DNA of 64,000 nt. It comes from Paenirhizobium naphthalenivorans (GTDB lineage Bacteria > Pseudomonadota > Alphaproteobacteria > Rhizobiales > Rhizobiaceae). Shown one piece after another: positions 50,207-59,448 of this stretch; the first letter of the stretch is position 1, and every line of letters begins with the position of its first letter. The notes under the pieces are model-generated. The model saw nothing but the letters and a program-made list of their open reading frames with translations, made no database searches and had not been told where the DNA came from. A program made the translations under genes and the position numbers. The stretch is from the NCBI RefSeq assembly GCF_007992095.1, contig NZ_BJZP01000002.1, forward strand, positions 186,001 to 250,000. The letters run 5' to 3'.

Positions 50207-51784
50207 ATGAGCACTGTCGGAGCATATTTCCGCCTGGCGCGGGTGGGCTGGGTGCTGGTCCGGGAAGGCGTGATTTCCGCTTTGCCCTCCGAAGATCTGC
50301 CCCCGCTGGTTAGCATCGCCAAGGGTGCCGCCGGACTCTTTGCCCGCAAGCGCGCCAAGCGCGAGCAGCGCTCCGACCGGCTGGCCCGGGCGGTCGAACG
50401 GCTCGGTCCCTCCTATGTCAAGATCGGGCAGTTCCTCGCGACGCGGCCGGATGTTGTCGGTGCCGATTTTGCCGAGGACCTTGCCGGATTGCAGGACCGC
50501 ATGGCCTTCTTCCCAACGGACGCCGCCAAAGCGACCGTGACGGGCTCGCTCGGCCGCTCGATCGATGATCTTTACGCCTCGTTCGGCGAACCGATCGCCG
50601 CGGCCTCGATCGCCCAGGTCCATCCGGCGGAAGTCGACACCCCTGAGGGTCGCAGGAAGGTCGCCGTCAAGGTGATCAGACCCGGCGTGCGCAAGCGCTT
50701 TGCTGCCGACCTGGAGGCCATGTATCTCGTCTCTCATCTGCAGGAGCGTTTTCTGCCGCACACGCGCCGGCTGCGTCCAGTGGAAGTGACCCGTACGCTC
50801 GAGCAGACGACAAAGGTCGAGATGGACTTGCGGCTGGAAGCAGCGGCGCTTTCGGAGATCACCGAGAACACCAAGAACGATCCGGGCTTCCGCGTTCCGA
50901 CCGTCGATTGGGAGCGCACTGGGCGCGATGTCGTCACCATGGAATGGATCGACGGCATCAAGATGTCCGACGTCGAGGCGCTGAAAGCGGCGGGCCATGA
51001 TCTCGACGCACTTGCCGACACATTGATCCAGTCCTTCCTGCGCCACACGCTGCGCGACGGCTTCTTCCATGCCGACATGCATCCTGGCAACCTGTTCGTT
51101 GCCCCCGACGGCATGATCGTCGCGGTCGACATGGGGATCGCCGGGCGACTTGGCAAGAAGGAACGGCGTTTCCTCGCCGAGATTCTCTTTGGCTTCATCA
51201 CACGCGACTACCTGCGAGTCGCCGAAGTGCATTTCGAGGCCGGCTATGTGCCAGCCCACCATAATGTCGCAAGCTTTGCCCAGGCGATCCGGGCGATCGG
51301 CGAGCCGATCCACGGACAGCCGGCGGAGACCATCTCCATGGGCAAGCTGCTTACCCTGCTGTTCGAGGTCACCGAGCTCTTCGACATGGAGACGCGTCCG
51401 GAACTCGTGATGCTGCAAAAGACCATGGTCGTGGTCGAGGGCGTCGCACGCATACTCAATCCGCGCTTCAACATGTGGAAGGCGTCGGATCCTGTCGTTT
51501 CCGCCTGGATCCGCGACAATCTTGGACCAAAGCGCATTGTCGGCGACCTCAAGGAGGGCATTCACGCGGTTTTCCGTCTGGCGGAAGCCTTGCCCGAGAT
51601 CGCCGCCAAGACGGAACGGCTGCACGGCGAGATCGTTCAGATGAGCGCGACCGGCCTCAGGTTCGACCCCGAGACGGCCGAAGCGATTGGCCGCGCCGAA
51701 GCGCGCCACACAAGGTCCGCGCGGCTGGCGCTTTGGGTCATTGCGGTCACGCTGGTGGTCATTGCGGCTGTCCAGATCGGTTGA
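50207..51784 (+). CDS. ubiB: Ubiquinone biosynthesis protein UbiB (ABC1/ADCK kinase-like)
   Basis: A 525-residue atypical protein-kinase-like membrane protein that assists ubiquinone synthesis. The KxGQ-type motif YVKIGQFLATRPD, the alanine-rich nucleotide loop AAASIAQVHPAEV, the kinase Lys region VAVKVIRPGV and the catalytic loop FFHADMHPGNLF are present, as is a C-terminal membrane helix (LALWVIAVTLVVIAAVQ). It starts 5 nt after ubiE. In many relatives coaBC follows directly; here a signalling cluster intervenes. Confidence 0.95.
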   Translation: MSTVGAYFRLARVGWVLVREGVISALPSEDLPPLVSIAKGAAGLFARKRAKREQRSDRLARAVERLGPSYVKIGQFLATRPDVVGADFAEDLAGLQDRMAFFPTDAAKATVTGSLGRSIDDLYASFGEPIAAASIAQVHPAEVDTPEGRRKVAVKVIRPGVRKRFAADLEAMYLVSHLQERFLPHTRRLRPVEVTRTLEQTTKVEMDLRLEAAALSEITENTKNDPGFRVPTVDWERTGRDVVTMEWIDGIKMSDVEALKAAGHDLDALADTLIQSFLRHTLRDGFFHADMHPGNLFVAPDGMIVAVDMGIAGRLGKKERRFLAEILFGFITRDYLRVAEVHFEAGYVPAHHNVASFAQAIRAIGEPIHGQPAETISMGKLLTLLFEVTELFDMETRPELVMLQKTMVVVEGVARILNPRFNMWKASDPVVSAWIRDNLGPKRIVGDLKEGIHAVFRLAEALPEIAAKTERLHGEIVQMSATGLRFDPETAEAIGRAEARHTRSARLALWVIAVTLVVIAAVQIG

Positions 51785-51946
51785 TCCGAAGGGGACATTC
51801 CCTTACCTGTCAAAAAAAGGCCACCGGAGGGAACCAAGCCTTCCAGCAGGCGTTAACACAGAAATTGTACGTTCCGCCGGGCGGCCTGTATCTTGCGGAC
51901 TCTTTCTCTACCTTCCTTGCTGGAGGTCTTTTGCACGGGAACCGAC

Positions 51947-53434
51947 ATGCGTGGTACCAACGCGAGCTTCGCCCGGATGACACTCCCGATGCTGGCGATT
52001 GGCATGTTACTGCTGATCGTAATCGTCATTTCCTCGCTCTGGCTCGTGAACCACACCCAGAATACGTTCGAGTTCATCAATGGTGAGCGACAAATCCGCA
52101 GGACTGCCGCCGATCTGATGCAGAATCTCGTGGACGCGGAGACGGGACAGCGCGGTTTCCTCCTGACCCAGGATGAGTCTTTTCTCGAACCCTACGAGGC
52201 GGCACTTTCAAAAATCCGTAGAAACCAAGCGCTGATCGCCAAACTCGTCAAAGACCGCCCTGCAAAAGAGAAGCGACTTCAGAAACTGGACGAGCTTGTC
52301 GCAGCAAAAATGGCTGAGCTCGCGAGCACGATTACGCTGGCAAAATCCGACCGTGTGGCCGACGCGATCGCGGTGGTCAAGACAGAATACGGCCGCAAGA
52401 TCATGGAGGATATTCAGGAGATCCTCGAGTTTTTCAAGGATAAGTCGGACGAAAACGTGGCGATCGGCGTCTCCACGCTGTCGGAAGCTACAAACCAACT
52501 GCAATGGGTGACGGTCGGCGGCGCCATCGCCATCATCGTAGTCATGGGCGGCGCGATCGGGATCATCACGCAGCACGTGCGGGCACTGTCAAGCGCCCGT
52601 CGCGAAGTCGAATCGCTCAATGCCGGACTTGAGGAGCGCGTCAACGAGCGTACCGAAGACCTGATGCGAGCAAACCAGGAAATTCAGCGATTTGCCTATA
52701 TTGTGACCCACGACCTCCGTGCGCCATTGGTCAATATCATGGGCTTCACCGCGGAACTCGACGCCTCACTCAAGGCCTTGCAGGCTTACGTGCTCGCCGA
52801 TGGTGGAACGTTGAGCGAGGATCAGATCAAGGAAGCGCGGCTTGCGGCAGCGGAGGATCTGCCGGAGGCGATCGACTTCATCCGTTCTTCAACCAAGAAG
52901 ATGGACGGTCTCATCAATGCGATCCTGAAGATCTCGCGAGACGGACGGCGCCAGCTGAAACCCGAACGGATCGATCTGACAGCTCTCATCGAGGCGACCA
53001 GCGCCAGCGTCCATCATCAGATCGCCGAGGGCGACGGCGAGGTGCAGGTCGATGTCCGCGTTCCCTTTATCGTTACGGACCGTTTCTCGCTCGAACAGAT
53101 CTTTGGTAACCTTTTCGATAACGCCGTGAAGTATAAACAGCCGGGGAGACCGCTCACTCTAGCGGTGCGTGTGCTGCCGGAGGGCCGCAACATGGTGCGC
53201 ATCGAGGTCGAGGATAACGGTCGAGGCATTGCAGACGAAGATCACGAACGCATTTTCGAGCTTTTCCGGCGGTCAGGACAACAAGACAAGTCGGGTGAAG
53301 GCATCGGCCTTGCGCATGTACGGTCACTCGCCCGGAACCTCGGCGGAGAGATAACCGTTAGGTCAAAAATGAGATCGGGGTCCACTTTCGTGCTGCGCCT
53401 GCCATCGGATTTGGCGCGGATCATACGGAGTTGA
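51947..53434 (+). CDS. CHASE3-domain sensor histidine kinase
   Basis: A 495-residue membrane kinase. Membrane segment 1 is at about residues 11-33 (MTLPMLAIGMLLLIVIVISS), a periplasmic CHASE3-type domain runs to about 180 (LVDAETGQRGFLLTQDESFL is its hallmark), membrane segment 2 is at about 186-208, then a short coiled coil, HisKA with H255 in YIVTHDLRAPL, and HATPase_c (IFGNLFDNAVKYKQPG; GEGIGLAHVRSLARNLGG). The ligand is unknown. The ATG at 51947 has GGGAA upstream; the frame opens at a TTG. The receiver gene starts 3 nt after its stop. Confidence 0.9.
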   Translation: MRGTNASFARMTLPMLAIGMLLLIVIVISSLWLVNHTQNTFEFINGERQIRRTAADLMQNLVDAETGQRGFLLTQDESFLEPYEAALSKIRRNQALIAKLVKDRPAKEKRLQKLDELVAAKMAELASTITLAKSDRVADAIAVVKTEYGRKIMEDIQEILEFFKDKSDENVAIGVSTLSEATNQLQWVTVGGAIAIIVVMGGAIGIITQHVRALSSARREVESLNAGLEERVNERTEDLMRANQEIQRFAYIVTHDLRAPLVNIMGFTAELDASLKALQAYVLADGGTLSEDQIKEARLAAAEDLPEAIDFIRSSTKKMDGLINAILKISRDGRRQLKPERIDLTALIEATSASVHHQIAEGDGEVQVDVRVPFIVTDRFSLEQIFGNLFDNAVKYKQPGRPLTLAVRVLPEGRNMVRIEVEDNGRGIADEDHERIFELFRRSGQQDKSGEGIGLAHVRSLARNLGGEITVRSKMRSGSTFVLRLPSDLARIIRS

Positions 53435-53437
53435 GAG

Positions 53438-53875
53438 ATGAAAGCCGTGGGGAAAAAAGTCACCATAGTCATGATCGAGGACGACGAGGGTCATGCTCGC
53501 CTGATCGAGAAGAATGTGCGTCGCGCCGGAGTGAACAACGAGATCATTCCGTTCACCAACGGCAATGATGCGCTCGACTACGTGCTCGGTCATGACCGGA
53601 GTGGCTTGGCCTCGACCGATCGCTATCTGCTGATCCTGCTCGACCTCAACTTGCCGGATATGTCCGGCACGGATATCCTTGAGAAAGTAAAGTCCAACCC
53701 GCATACACGTCGCCTTCCGGTCGTCATTCTGACCACAACCGACGATGAACACGAAATCCAGCGATGTTACGACCTTGGGGCGAATGTCTACATCACCAAA
53801 CCTGTCGACTATGACAATTTCGCCAATGCCATCCGGCAGCTCGGGCTATTCTTCTCAGTCATGCAGATCCCCTGA
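53438..53875 (+). CDS. Single-domain response regulator (Rcp1-like)
   Basis: A 145-residue stand-alone receiver. The acidic pair is in IEDDEGHARLIEKNVR, the phosphoacceptor is D69 in LLDLNLPDMSG, Thr is in VVILTTTDDEHEI and Lys is in VYITKPVDY. It resembles the Rcp1 class found beside bacteriophytochromes. It is 3 nt after the CHASE3 kinase and 15 nt before the receiver-kinase, so it is a likely intermediate in a relay. Confidence 0.92.
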   Translation: MKAVGKKVTIVMIEDDEGHARLIEKNVRRAGVNNEIIPFTNGNDALDYVLGHDRSGLASTDRYLLILLDLNLPDMSGTDILEKVKSNPHTRRLPVVILTTTDDEHEIQRCYDLGANVYITKPVDYDNFANAIRQLGLFFSVMQIP

Positions 53876-53890
53876 CGGCGGAATTTGCCG

Positions 53891-54943
53891 ATGAGCATCC
53901 GGATACTCTATCTGGATGACGATGCGGCAATTGTCCGCCTGGTAGACAAGGCCGTGGCACGTCTGGGCTACAGACTGACCCATGCCGAAACGCCGGAGCA
54001 GGCTCTGGCCCTGCTTAACGCCGAGAGCTTCGACATCCTGGTGCTCGACCATTACCTTCAGAATGTTACCGGCCACGAGGTGTTGAGACGTCTGCGTGCA
54101 CGCGATGTCATTCTGCCCGTCGTTTACGTCACCGGGTCGAACGAAGCCCAGGTTGCCATAGAGGCGATCAGGGCCGGTGCGTCGGACTATGTCATCAAGA
54201 CTGTCAGTGACGATTTTATGCCGTTACTCATTAGTGCGATCGAGCATTCCGTGGCGAATGCCCAATTGCGCGCCGCTAAGGAACGAGCCGAGGAGGAGAT
54301 ACGGCTCGCCAAGGAGCGCGCCGAAGCGTTGCTTGGTGAGGTCAACCACCGTGTCGCCAATTCTCTGGCCCTCGTCGCCAGCCTTCTGCGCCTGCAAATC
54401 TCCAACTCCAAAAACCCGGACGTGAAATCCGAGCTTGCCGAAACGCAAGCGCGTATCACCGCGATCGCCGGCATGCACAGAAGCCTCTACACCTCGGACG
54501 ACGTCAGTCGGGTGGAGCTTGACCGCTATCTGCGGAACCTCACAAGCGAGCTATCGGGTTCACTGCAGAACCCGGAGAAGCCTCTGCATCTCACACTGGA
54601 CGCCGATCCGATCTCGATCACGGCCGATCGCGCCGTCTCCATCGGCATGATCGTCACGGAACTCGTCACCAATGCCTACAAGTATGCATATACTGACAAA
54701 CCGACCGGAGAGATTCGCATCCGGCTGAAGCGCACCGGCGACAATGCCGCCCTGCTGCGCGTCGAGGACGACGGCGTCGGCATGCAACTGACGAGCGCGC
54801 CCACCGGCACGGGGCTCGGCAGCCGCATCGTAAAGTCTATGGCCTCAACCCTCGGCCCAGGCATCTCATATCTTGAAACTCACCATGGAACGATCGCCGA
54901 GATGCCGCTGGTGATCGCCATCGCCCAGGCACCACCGGGCTGA
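53891..54943 (+). CDS. Receiver - HisKA_2-type histidine kinase hybrid
   Basis: A 350-residue soluble protein with an N-terminal receiver (about residues 1-120; D53 in LVLDHYL, Lys in DYVIKTVSD), a coiled linker, a HisKA_2 dimerisation domain with H153 in LLGEVNHRVANSLALVASLL, and HATPase_c (IVTELVTNAYKYAY; DDGVGMQ; GTGLGSRIVKS). HisKA_2/HWE kinases in alphaproteobacteria often feed the PhyR-EcfG general stress response; whether this one does is inference. No membrane segment is seen. The start at 53891 is preferred over the TTG two codons upstream. Confidence 0.9.
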   Translation: MSIRILYLDDDAAIVRLVDKAVARLGYRLTHAETPEQALALLNAESFDILVLDHYLQNVTGHEVLRRLRARDVILPVVYVTGSNEAQVAIEAIRAGASDYVIKTVSDDFMPLLISAIEHSVANAQLRAAKERAEEEIRLAKERAEALLGEVNHRVANSLALVASLLRLQISNSKNPDVKSELAETQARITAIAGMHRSLYTSDDVSRVELDRYLRNLTSELSGSLQNPEKPLHLTLDADPISITADRAVSIGMIVTELVTNAYKYAYTDKPTGEIRIRLKRTGDNAALLRVEDDGVGMQLTSAPTGTGLGSRIVKSMASTLGPGISYLETHHGTIAEMPLVIAIAQAPPG

Positions 54944-55028
54944 GTGTTTCCGCCCAGCCGCATCGACCGATTTGCCCGGCAATGAAATTGCGATAGTGTC
55001 GCCGCGACTTAAGGGAGATTCCACTGGC

Positions 55029-56240
55029 ATGACCTTGGCGGGCAAACGCATCGTTCTCATCATTTCGGGCGGCATCGCTGCCTACAAGAGCCTGGACCTC
55101 ATCCGCCGGCTGCGCGAGCGGGGCGCCTCGATCCGGCCGATCATGACACGCGGGGCGCAGGAATTCATCACACAGCTGGCGGTTGGTGCGCTGTCGGCGA
55201 GCCATGTCTACACCGAGCTCTTCTCCCGCGAGGACGAACAGGACGTCGGCCATATCCGCCTTGCCCGCGATTGCGACTTGATCGTCATCGCCCCAGCGAC
55301 GGCCGATCTGATGGCCAAGATGGCCAACGGGCATGCCGACGACCTCGCCTCGACCGTCCTGCTCGCGACAGACAGGCCAGTTCTCGTCGCGCCGGCGATG
55401 AACCCGAAAATGTGGGCTCATCCGGCGACGCAGCGTAACGTCTCGACGTTGAAGGCAGACGGCATCAATCTCGTCGGGCCGATGGCGGGGGAAATGGCCG
55501 AGAGCGGAGAAAACGGCCTTGGCCGTATGACCGAACCGCTGGACATCGTCGCCGCCGTCGAGCGCTTGCTCGACGATGCCCCGAAGCCACTAGCCGGCAA
55601 GACCGCCATCGTCACCTCCGGCCCGACCCATGAGCCGATCGACCCGGTCCGCTACATTGCCAACCGCTCCTCCGGCCGCCAGGGCCATGCGATCGCCGCA
55701 GCGCTGGCCAGACTCGGCGCGGACGTCACCCTCGTCTCCGGCCCGGTGACACTCCCCGATCCGACGGGTGTGAAAACCGTGCACGTCGAACGAGCCGAGG
55801 AGATGCGTGATGCTGTCATTTCCCGCCTACCGGCCGATATCGCCGTCATGGTCGCCGCAGTCGCCGACTGGCGGACTGTCGCGCCGGCGGACCAGAAGAT
55901 CAAGAAGCAACCCGGCGAGGCACCCGCACCGCTGCGGCTCACCGAGAACCCCGACATCCTGAAGACCGTCGGACACCACAAGTATCGGCCGAAGATCGTC
56001 GTCGGCTTTGCCGCCGAGACGCAGAATGTCGAGGACAACGGCCGTACCAAGCTCGAGCGCAAAGGCGCGGACCTGATCGTCGCCAATGACGTCTCGCCGG
56101 AAACAGGGATCATGGGCGGGACGCGCAACAGCGTGAAGCTCATCACGAAGACCGGCGTCGAGACATGGCCCGACCTCTCGAAGGACGAGGTTGCCGACCG
56201 TCTGGCGCAACTGATCGCCGGAAGGCTCAACGGAGGCTGA
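55029..56240 (+). CDS. coaBC: Bifunctional phosphopantothenoylcysteine decarboxylase / phosphopantothenate-cysteine ligase
   Basis: A 403-residue coenzyme A enzyme. The CoaC half (about residues 1-180) is a flavoprotein with LIISGGIAAYKSLDLIRRL, IAPATADLMAKMANGHADD and the PAMNPKMW motif. The CoaB half has TSGPTHEPIDPVRYIANRSS and the KIKKQ lysines. The ATG at 55029 is preferred over the longer frame from 54972. It follows the two-component cluster, and a short MmcQ-type gene starts 5 nt later; dut, often found after coaBC, is absent here. Confidence 0.95.
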   Translation: MTLAGKRIVLIISGGIAAYKSLDLIRRLRERGASIRPIMTRGAQEFITQLAVGALSASHVYTELFSREDEQDVGHIRLARDCDLIVIAPATADLMAKMANGHADDLASTVLLATDRPVLVAPAMNPKMWAHPATQRNVSTLKADGINLVGPMAGEMAESGENGLGRMTEPLDIVAAVERLLDDAPKPLAGKTAIVTSGPTHEPIDPVRYIANRSSGRQGHAIAAALARLGADVTLVSGPVTLPDPTGVKTVHVERAEEMRDAVISRLPADIAVMVAAVADWRTVAPADQKIKKQPGEAPAPLRLTENPDILKTVGHHKYRPKIVVGFAAETQNVEDNGRTKLERKGADLIVANDVSPETGIMGGTRNSVKLITKTGVETWPDLSKDEVADRLAQLIAGRLNGG

Positions 56241-56245
56241 ACGAC

Positions 56246-56611
56246 ATGGACCTTTTCCAACAGGTGGATTTCGACCGTTTCGTCACCGACCTTGCCGGCG
56301 TGATATTGGTCGACCAGTGGGAATCGCATGTCGCCAAGGTCGGCGACAAAGTATTCACCCTGCTCCATCGCGGCGATGAGGGCACGAACATCTGCCTCAA
56401 GTGCACGGAGGAGAGCTTCGAGATCCTGACTGCGCTCGACGGGATCGGCCAGGCACGCTATTTCGCCAAACGCAAATGGGTGTCGATTACCGACAAGGCA
56501 CCGCTGTCGCCCGACGAACTCGTCCACTATGTGAAGCGATCCTACGACCTGGTTGCAGAGGGACTGACCCGCAAGCTGCGCAGCGAACTCGGAATCGTCC
56601 CGCTCGCCTGA
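56246..56611 (+). CDS. MmcQ/YjbR family protein
   Basis: A 121-residue protein of the MmcQ/YjbR (CyaY-like fold) family, of uncertain biochemical role; some members are annotated as DNA-binding. Typical are GDKVFTLLHRG, ICLKCTEESFEIL and the C-terminal DELVHYVKRSYDLVAEGL. The ATG at 56246 is 5 nt after coaBC, so it is expected to be co-transcribed. Confidence 0.8.
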   Translation: MDLFQQVDFDRFVTDLAGVILVDQWESHVAKVGDKVFTLLHRGDEGTNICLKCTEESFEILTALDGIGQARYFAKRKWVSITDKAPLSPDELVHYVKRSYDLVAEGLTRKLRSELGIVPLA

Positions 56612-56623
56612 CGTGTTTTTCGG

Positions 56624-57451
56624 TCAAAGTGCGACGGCCGGTGCAGCCGACCGTTCGACTTTGGCCTCAGGTTCCCAGGCTGGCTCGAAGACCGCTGCAT
56701 CGAGACCGTTGGCATCAAGGATCACCGCACTGCCGGCCGGGATTTCGACCCAGGTATCTGTCTCATCGTTGAGCGGTTCGGAAACAAGGCAGTACCCGCC
56801 CTTTCCGCCCATCGGTGCGGCAAACAGGGTCGGCGCGTAGGCGTCGGTGGCATAGCGTACGGCATAAAGCGTGCGGCCGTCGGAGAAGGCGGCAGTGAAG
56901 CGGACTCGAGCGGTGCCGGTCAAGTGCCGGCTGATCTGCTCAACAAAACCAACAGCCTCGGCCATGGCCGCGATCGGCCGTTCGCGCAGACCGAATTGCA
57001 GAGCCAAAAGAAAAAGCAGCTCGGAATCCGTTGTTCCTGTTCGCGCATGGAAGTTCTCGTCGTCCAGCATGGATTCCATTGGCCGACGCAGGCGGTCGAA
57101 ATGGTCGATCTGACCGTTGTGCATAAACGACCAGATGCCGTTAACGAAGGGATGACAATTATCACGACGCGTCGCACCATGGGTCGCTGCCCTGACGTGC
57201 GCGAGAAACAGCGGGGATCTTATCTGCCGCGCCAGGCTCTTCAGATTGCAGTCCGACCAAGCCGGAAGCACGTCACGGAAGCGCCCCGGCTCCGGCCGAT
57301 CGCCATACCAGGCGATGCCGAAACCGTCGGCATTGGTTGCGGTTTTGGCTCTGGTGGCACAGTGGGATTGCTCAATGAGCGAATGGGCGGGCGACGAGAC
57401 GAGTTCCTCGAGATAGATCGATTCACCGCGATAGGCTGCCCAACGACACAT
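56624..57451 (-). CDS. Class II glutamine amidotransferase (YafJ/EgtC-like)
   Basis: A 275-residue Ntn-type amidotransferase domain protein. The nucleophile Cys2 is exposed after Met removal (MCRWAAYRG), which fixes the start at 57451 rather than 57505. Other active-site blocks are NADGFGIAWYG, LAHVRAATHGA and NCHPFVNGIWSFMHNGQI. There is no synthase partner domain and no gene beside it that suggests an ergothioneine pathway, so the ammonia acceptor is unknown. Confidence 0.88.
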   Translation of the reverse strand: MCRWAAYRGESIYLEELVSSPAHSLIEQSHCATRAKTATNADGFGIAWYGDRPEPGRFRDVLPAWSDCNLKSLARQIRSPLFLAHVRAATHGATRRDNCHPFVNGIWSFMHNGQIDHFDRLRRPMESMLDDENFHARTGTTDSELLFLLALQFGLRERPIAAMAEAVGFVEQISRHLTGTARVRFTAAFSDGRTLYAVRYATDAYAPTLFAAPMGGKGGYCLVSEPLNDETDTWVEIPAGSAVILDANGLDAAVFEPAWEPEAKVERSAAPAVAL

Positions 57452-57725
57452 GTTTTCCAAGATCTCCGATGGCCCGTCCGCGTCAGCACGGCCCTGATTT
57501 TGCAAATCCGGCAGTTCGGCCCTGCTGCCAGTCTTTGCTCGAATGGCTAATGAAATCTAAACAATCGGCCTATTGATGACAGAATTTTGACGATGACCGC
57601 AATCACTTTTTGCACTGCGGCATCGGCTTTTGTGAACACTGCGTTCCCGGGGCGCCCATCTACGTGTGCCTGCGGATCAACTATATTGGCTTCAACTTCA
57701 CGTTCTGCTCGAAAGGAGCTCGACC

Positions 57726-58637
57726 ATGTCCATACGCCCCGTCAAGCATGAAAGCCATGCCACACCCGCCATGGAGGGCGCCGGCGTGAAACTGCACCGC
57801 GTCTTCGGCTTCGGCGATCCGTCGATGACCGACCCCTTCCTGATGATGGACGATTTCCGCAACGACAATCCGTCCGACTACATCCGGGGCTTCCCCTGGC
57901 ATCCGCACCGCGGCATCGAAACGATCACTTATGTGCTGGCCGGCACGGTCGAACATGGAGACAGCCTGGGGAATCGCGGCCTACTCGGCGCTGGCGACGT
58001 GCAATGGATGACGGCCGGCAGCGGCATCATGCACCAGGAAATGCCGAAGGGCGATTTTTCCGGCAAAATGCACGGCTTCCAGCTGTGGGCCAACCTGCCC
58101 TCGTCGCTGAAGATGACAGCACCGCGCTATCAGGACATCAAGGGCGCCGACATCCCCGTCGTGGTCGATGACGACGGCACCGTCGTACGTGTCATCACAG
58201 GCGACTTCTGGGGCAAGACCGGCCCCGTCGACGGCATTGCCGCCGAGCCCGTCTATCTCGATATCTCCGTGCAGCCGGGCAAGCGCAAGAGCTTTCCAGT
58301 CGACACCTACCGCTCGGCTTTCGCCTATATCTTCGCGGGTTCCGGCACATTCCGCGATGCCTCCAAGCCCTTCGGCGTCAAGGTCGAGAAGGAATATCAG
58401 GGCGAGGAGCTGAGCATCCGAGACCTCTCCGGCAACCGGACACTGGTGGTGTTCGACACGGGTGACGAAGTAACAGTGCAGGCCGGAGATGAAGGCATCC
58501 GCTTCCTGCTGGTCACCGGCAAGCCGATCAAGGAGCCGGTCGCTTGGCATGGCCCGATCGTGATGAACACGCGCGAGGAACTGATGCAGGCGATGCACGA
58601 GTTGCAGAACGGCACCTTCATCAAAGCCGACCACTGA
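57726..58637 (+). CDS. Pirin family protein
   Basis: A 303-residue bicupin. The N-terminal cupin has the metal-binding GFPWHPHRGIETITYVLAG and the later SGIMHQEMP; the C-terminal pirin domain follows. Bacterial pirins include quercetinases and redox regulators; the role here is open. An AAAGGAG site precedes the ATG at 57726. It has its own terminator. Confidence 0.92.
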   Translation: MSIRPVKHESHATPAMEGAGVKLHRVFGFGDPSMTDPFLMMDDFRNDNPSDYIRGFPWHPHRGIETITYVLAGTVEHGDSLGNRGLLGAGDVQWMTAGSGIMHQEMPKGDFSGKMHGFQLWANLPSSLKMTAPRYQDIKGADIPVVVDDDGTVVRVITGDFWGKTGPVDGIAAEPVYLDISVQPGKRKSFPVDTYRSAFAYIFAGSGTFRDASKPFGVKVEKEYQGEELSIRDLSGNRTLVVFDTGDEVTVQAGDEGIRFLLVTGKPIKEPVAWHGPIVMNTREELMQAMHELQNGTFIKADH

Positions 58638-58664
58638 CAATCGCGGCTGAAAGCCAGAGACATG

Positions 58665-58694
58665 ACGCCGGGCCTTGCGTCCGGCGTTTTTGTT
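58665..58694 (+). terminator. Intrinsic terminator of the pirin gene
   Basis: ACGCCGG (58665-58671) pairs with CCGGCGT (58681-58687) around a 9-nt loop, followed by TTTTGTTTC, about 28 nt after the pirin stop. Confidence 0.82.
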
Positions 58695-58779
58695 TCTTAC
58701 CCGCCTGCCATGAAACATGGCCTTTCCATCTCGGCGCCGTGCGATAGAGTGGCCACCAAACAATGGAGGCAGTCAGTTC

Positions 58780-59397
58780 ATGTACGTACTCTACGGATCG
58801 ACCGGATCGGGCAGCGCATCGGTCGAAGCGGCTCTGGCTTTGTCCGGCGCTGAATATCGCATCGTTCAGACCAGCACCGCCGAGGGCAAGCACCTCACGG
58901 AAGACTTCAAGCTGATCAACCCGCGACAGCAGGTTCCGGCCCTGCAGCTCCCCGATTCGTCCATCATGACGGAAGGCTCCGCCATGATGCTGCACCTCGC
59001 CGACGCCCTGCCTGCGGCGCAGCTTGCGCCACTCCCCGGAAGCTCGGCGCGCGCCCAGCATGATCGCTGGCTGATCTTCATGGCGGTCAACATTTACGAA
59101 GGCGAATTGCGAAAGGGCTATTCGGACCGCTACACGGACAACGCCGATGGCATAGAGGGCGTGAAAACGAGTGCCGACGCTTACGTCAAACGTCACCACG
59201 CCATTCTGGAAGAAGTGATCGTCGGCCCTTTCATCCTTGGGCAACAGATGACCATGGCTGACATCTATCTCTGGATGCTGGCCGGCTGGATGGATCAGGA
59301 GTGGTTGACCGTCCATTGCCCGAAAATTGCGGCGCTGGCCGCTGCGATCAGACAGAATCCGCTCGTCGCCCCTATTCATACGGTCCATTTCGGATAG
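58780..59397 (+). CDS. Glutathione S-transferase family protein
   Basis: A 205-residue protein with an N-terminal thioredoxin-like domain (MYVLYGSTGSGSASVEAALA; cis-Pro in RQQVPALQL; ESA-type TEGSAMMLHL) and an all-helical C-terminal domain (FILGQQMTMADIYLWMLAGW). The N-terminal SGSASVE segment lies where the activating Ser/Cys is found, so it is likely an active GST, substrate unknown. GGAGG lies about 10 nt before the ATG at 58780. Confidence 0.88.
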   Translation: MYVLYGSTGSGSASVEAALALSGAEYRIVQTSTAEGKHLTEDFKLINPRQQVPALQLPDSSIMTEGSAMMLHLADALPAAQLAPLPGSSARAQHDRWLIFMAVNIYEGELRKGYSDRYTDNADGIEGVKTSADAYVKRHHAILEEVIVGPFILGQQMTMADIYLWMLAGWMDQEWLTVHCPKIAALAAAIRQNPLVAPIHTVHFG

Positions 59398-59448
59398 GGC
59401 AAAACACGCTGTGGCTCGCCGCGGGGCATTACGACAAGGAATAGCAAT

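Noticed and set aside
50180..51709. A 509-codon open frame antisense to ubiB
   Set aside because: It is a shadow of the high-GC ubiB coding frame; its translation has no recognisable domain, while ubiB is fully conserved.
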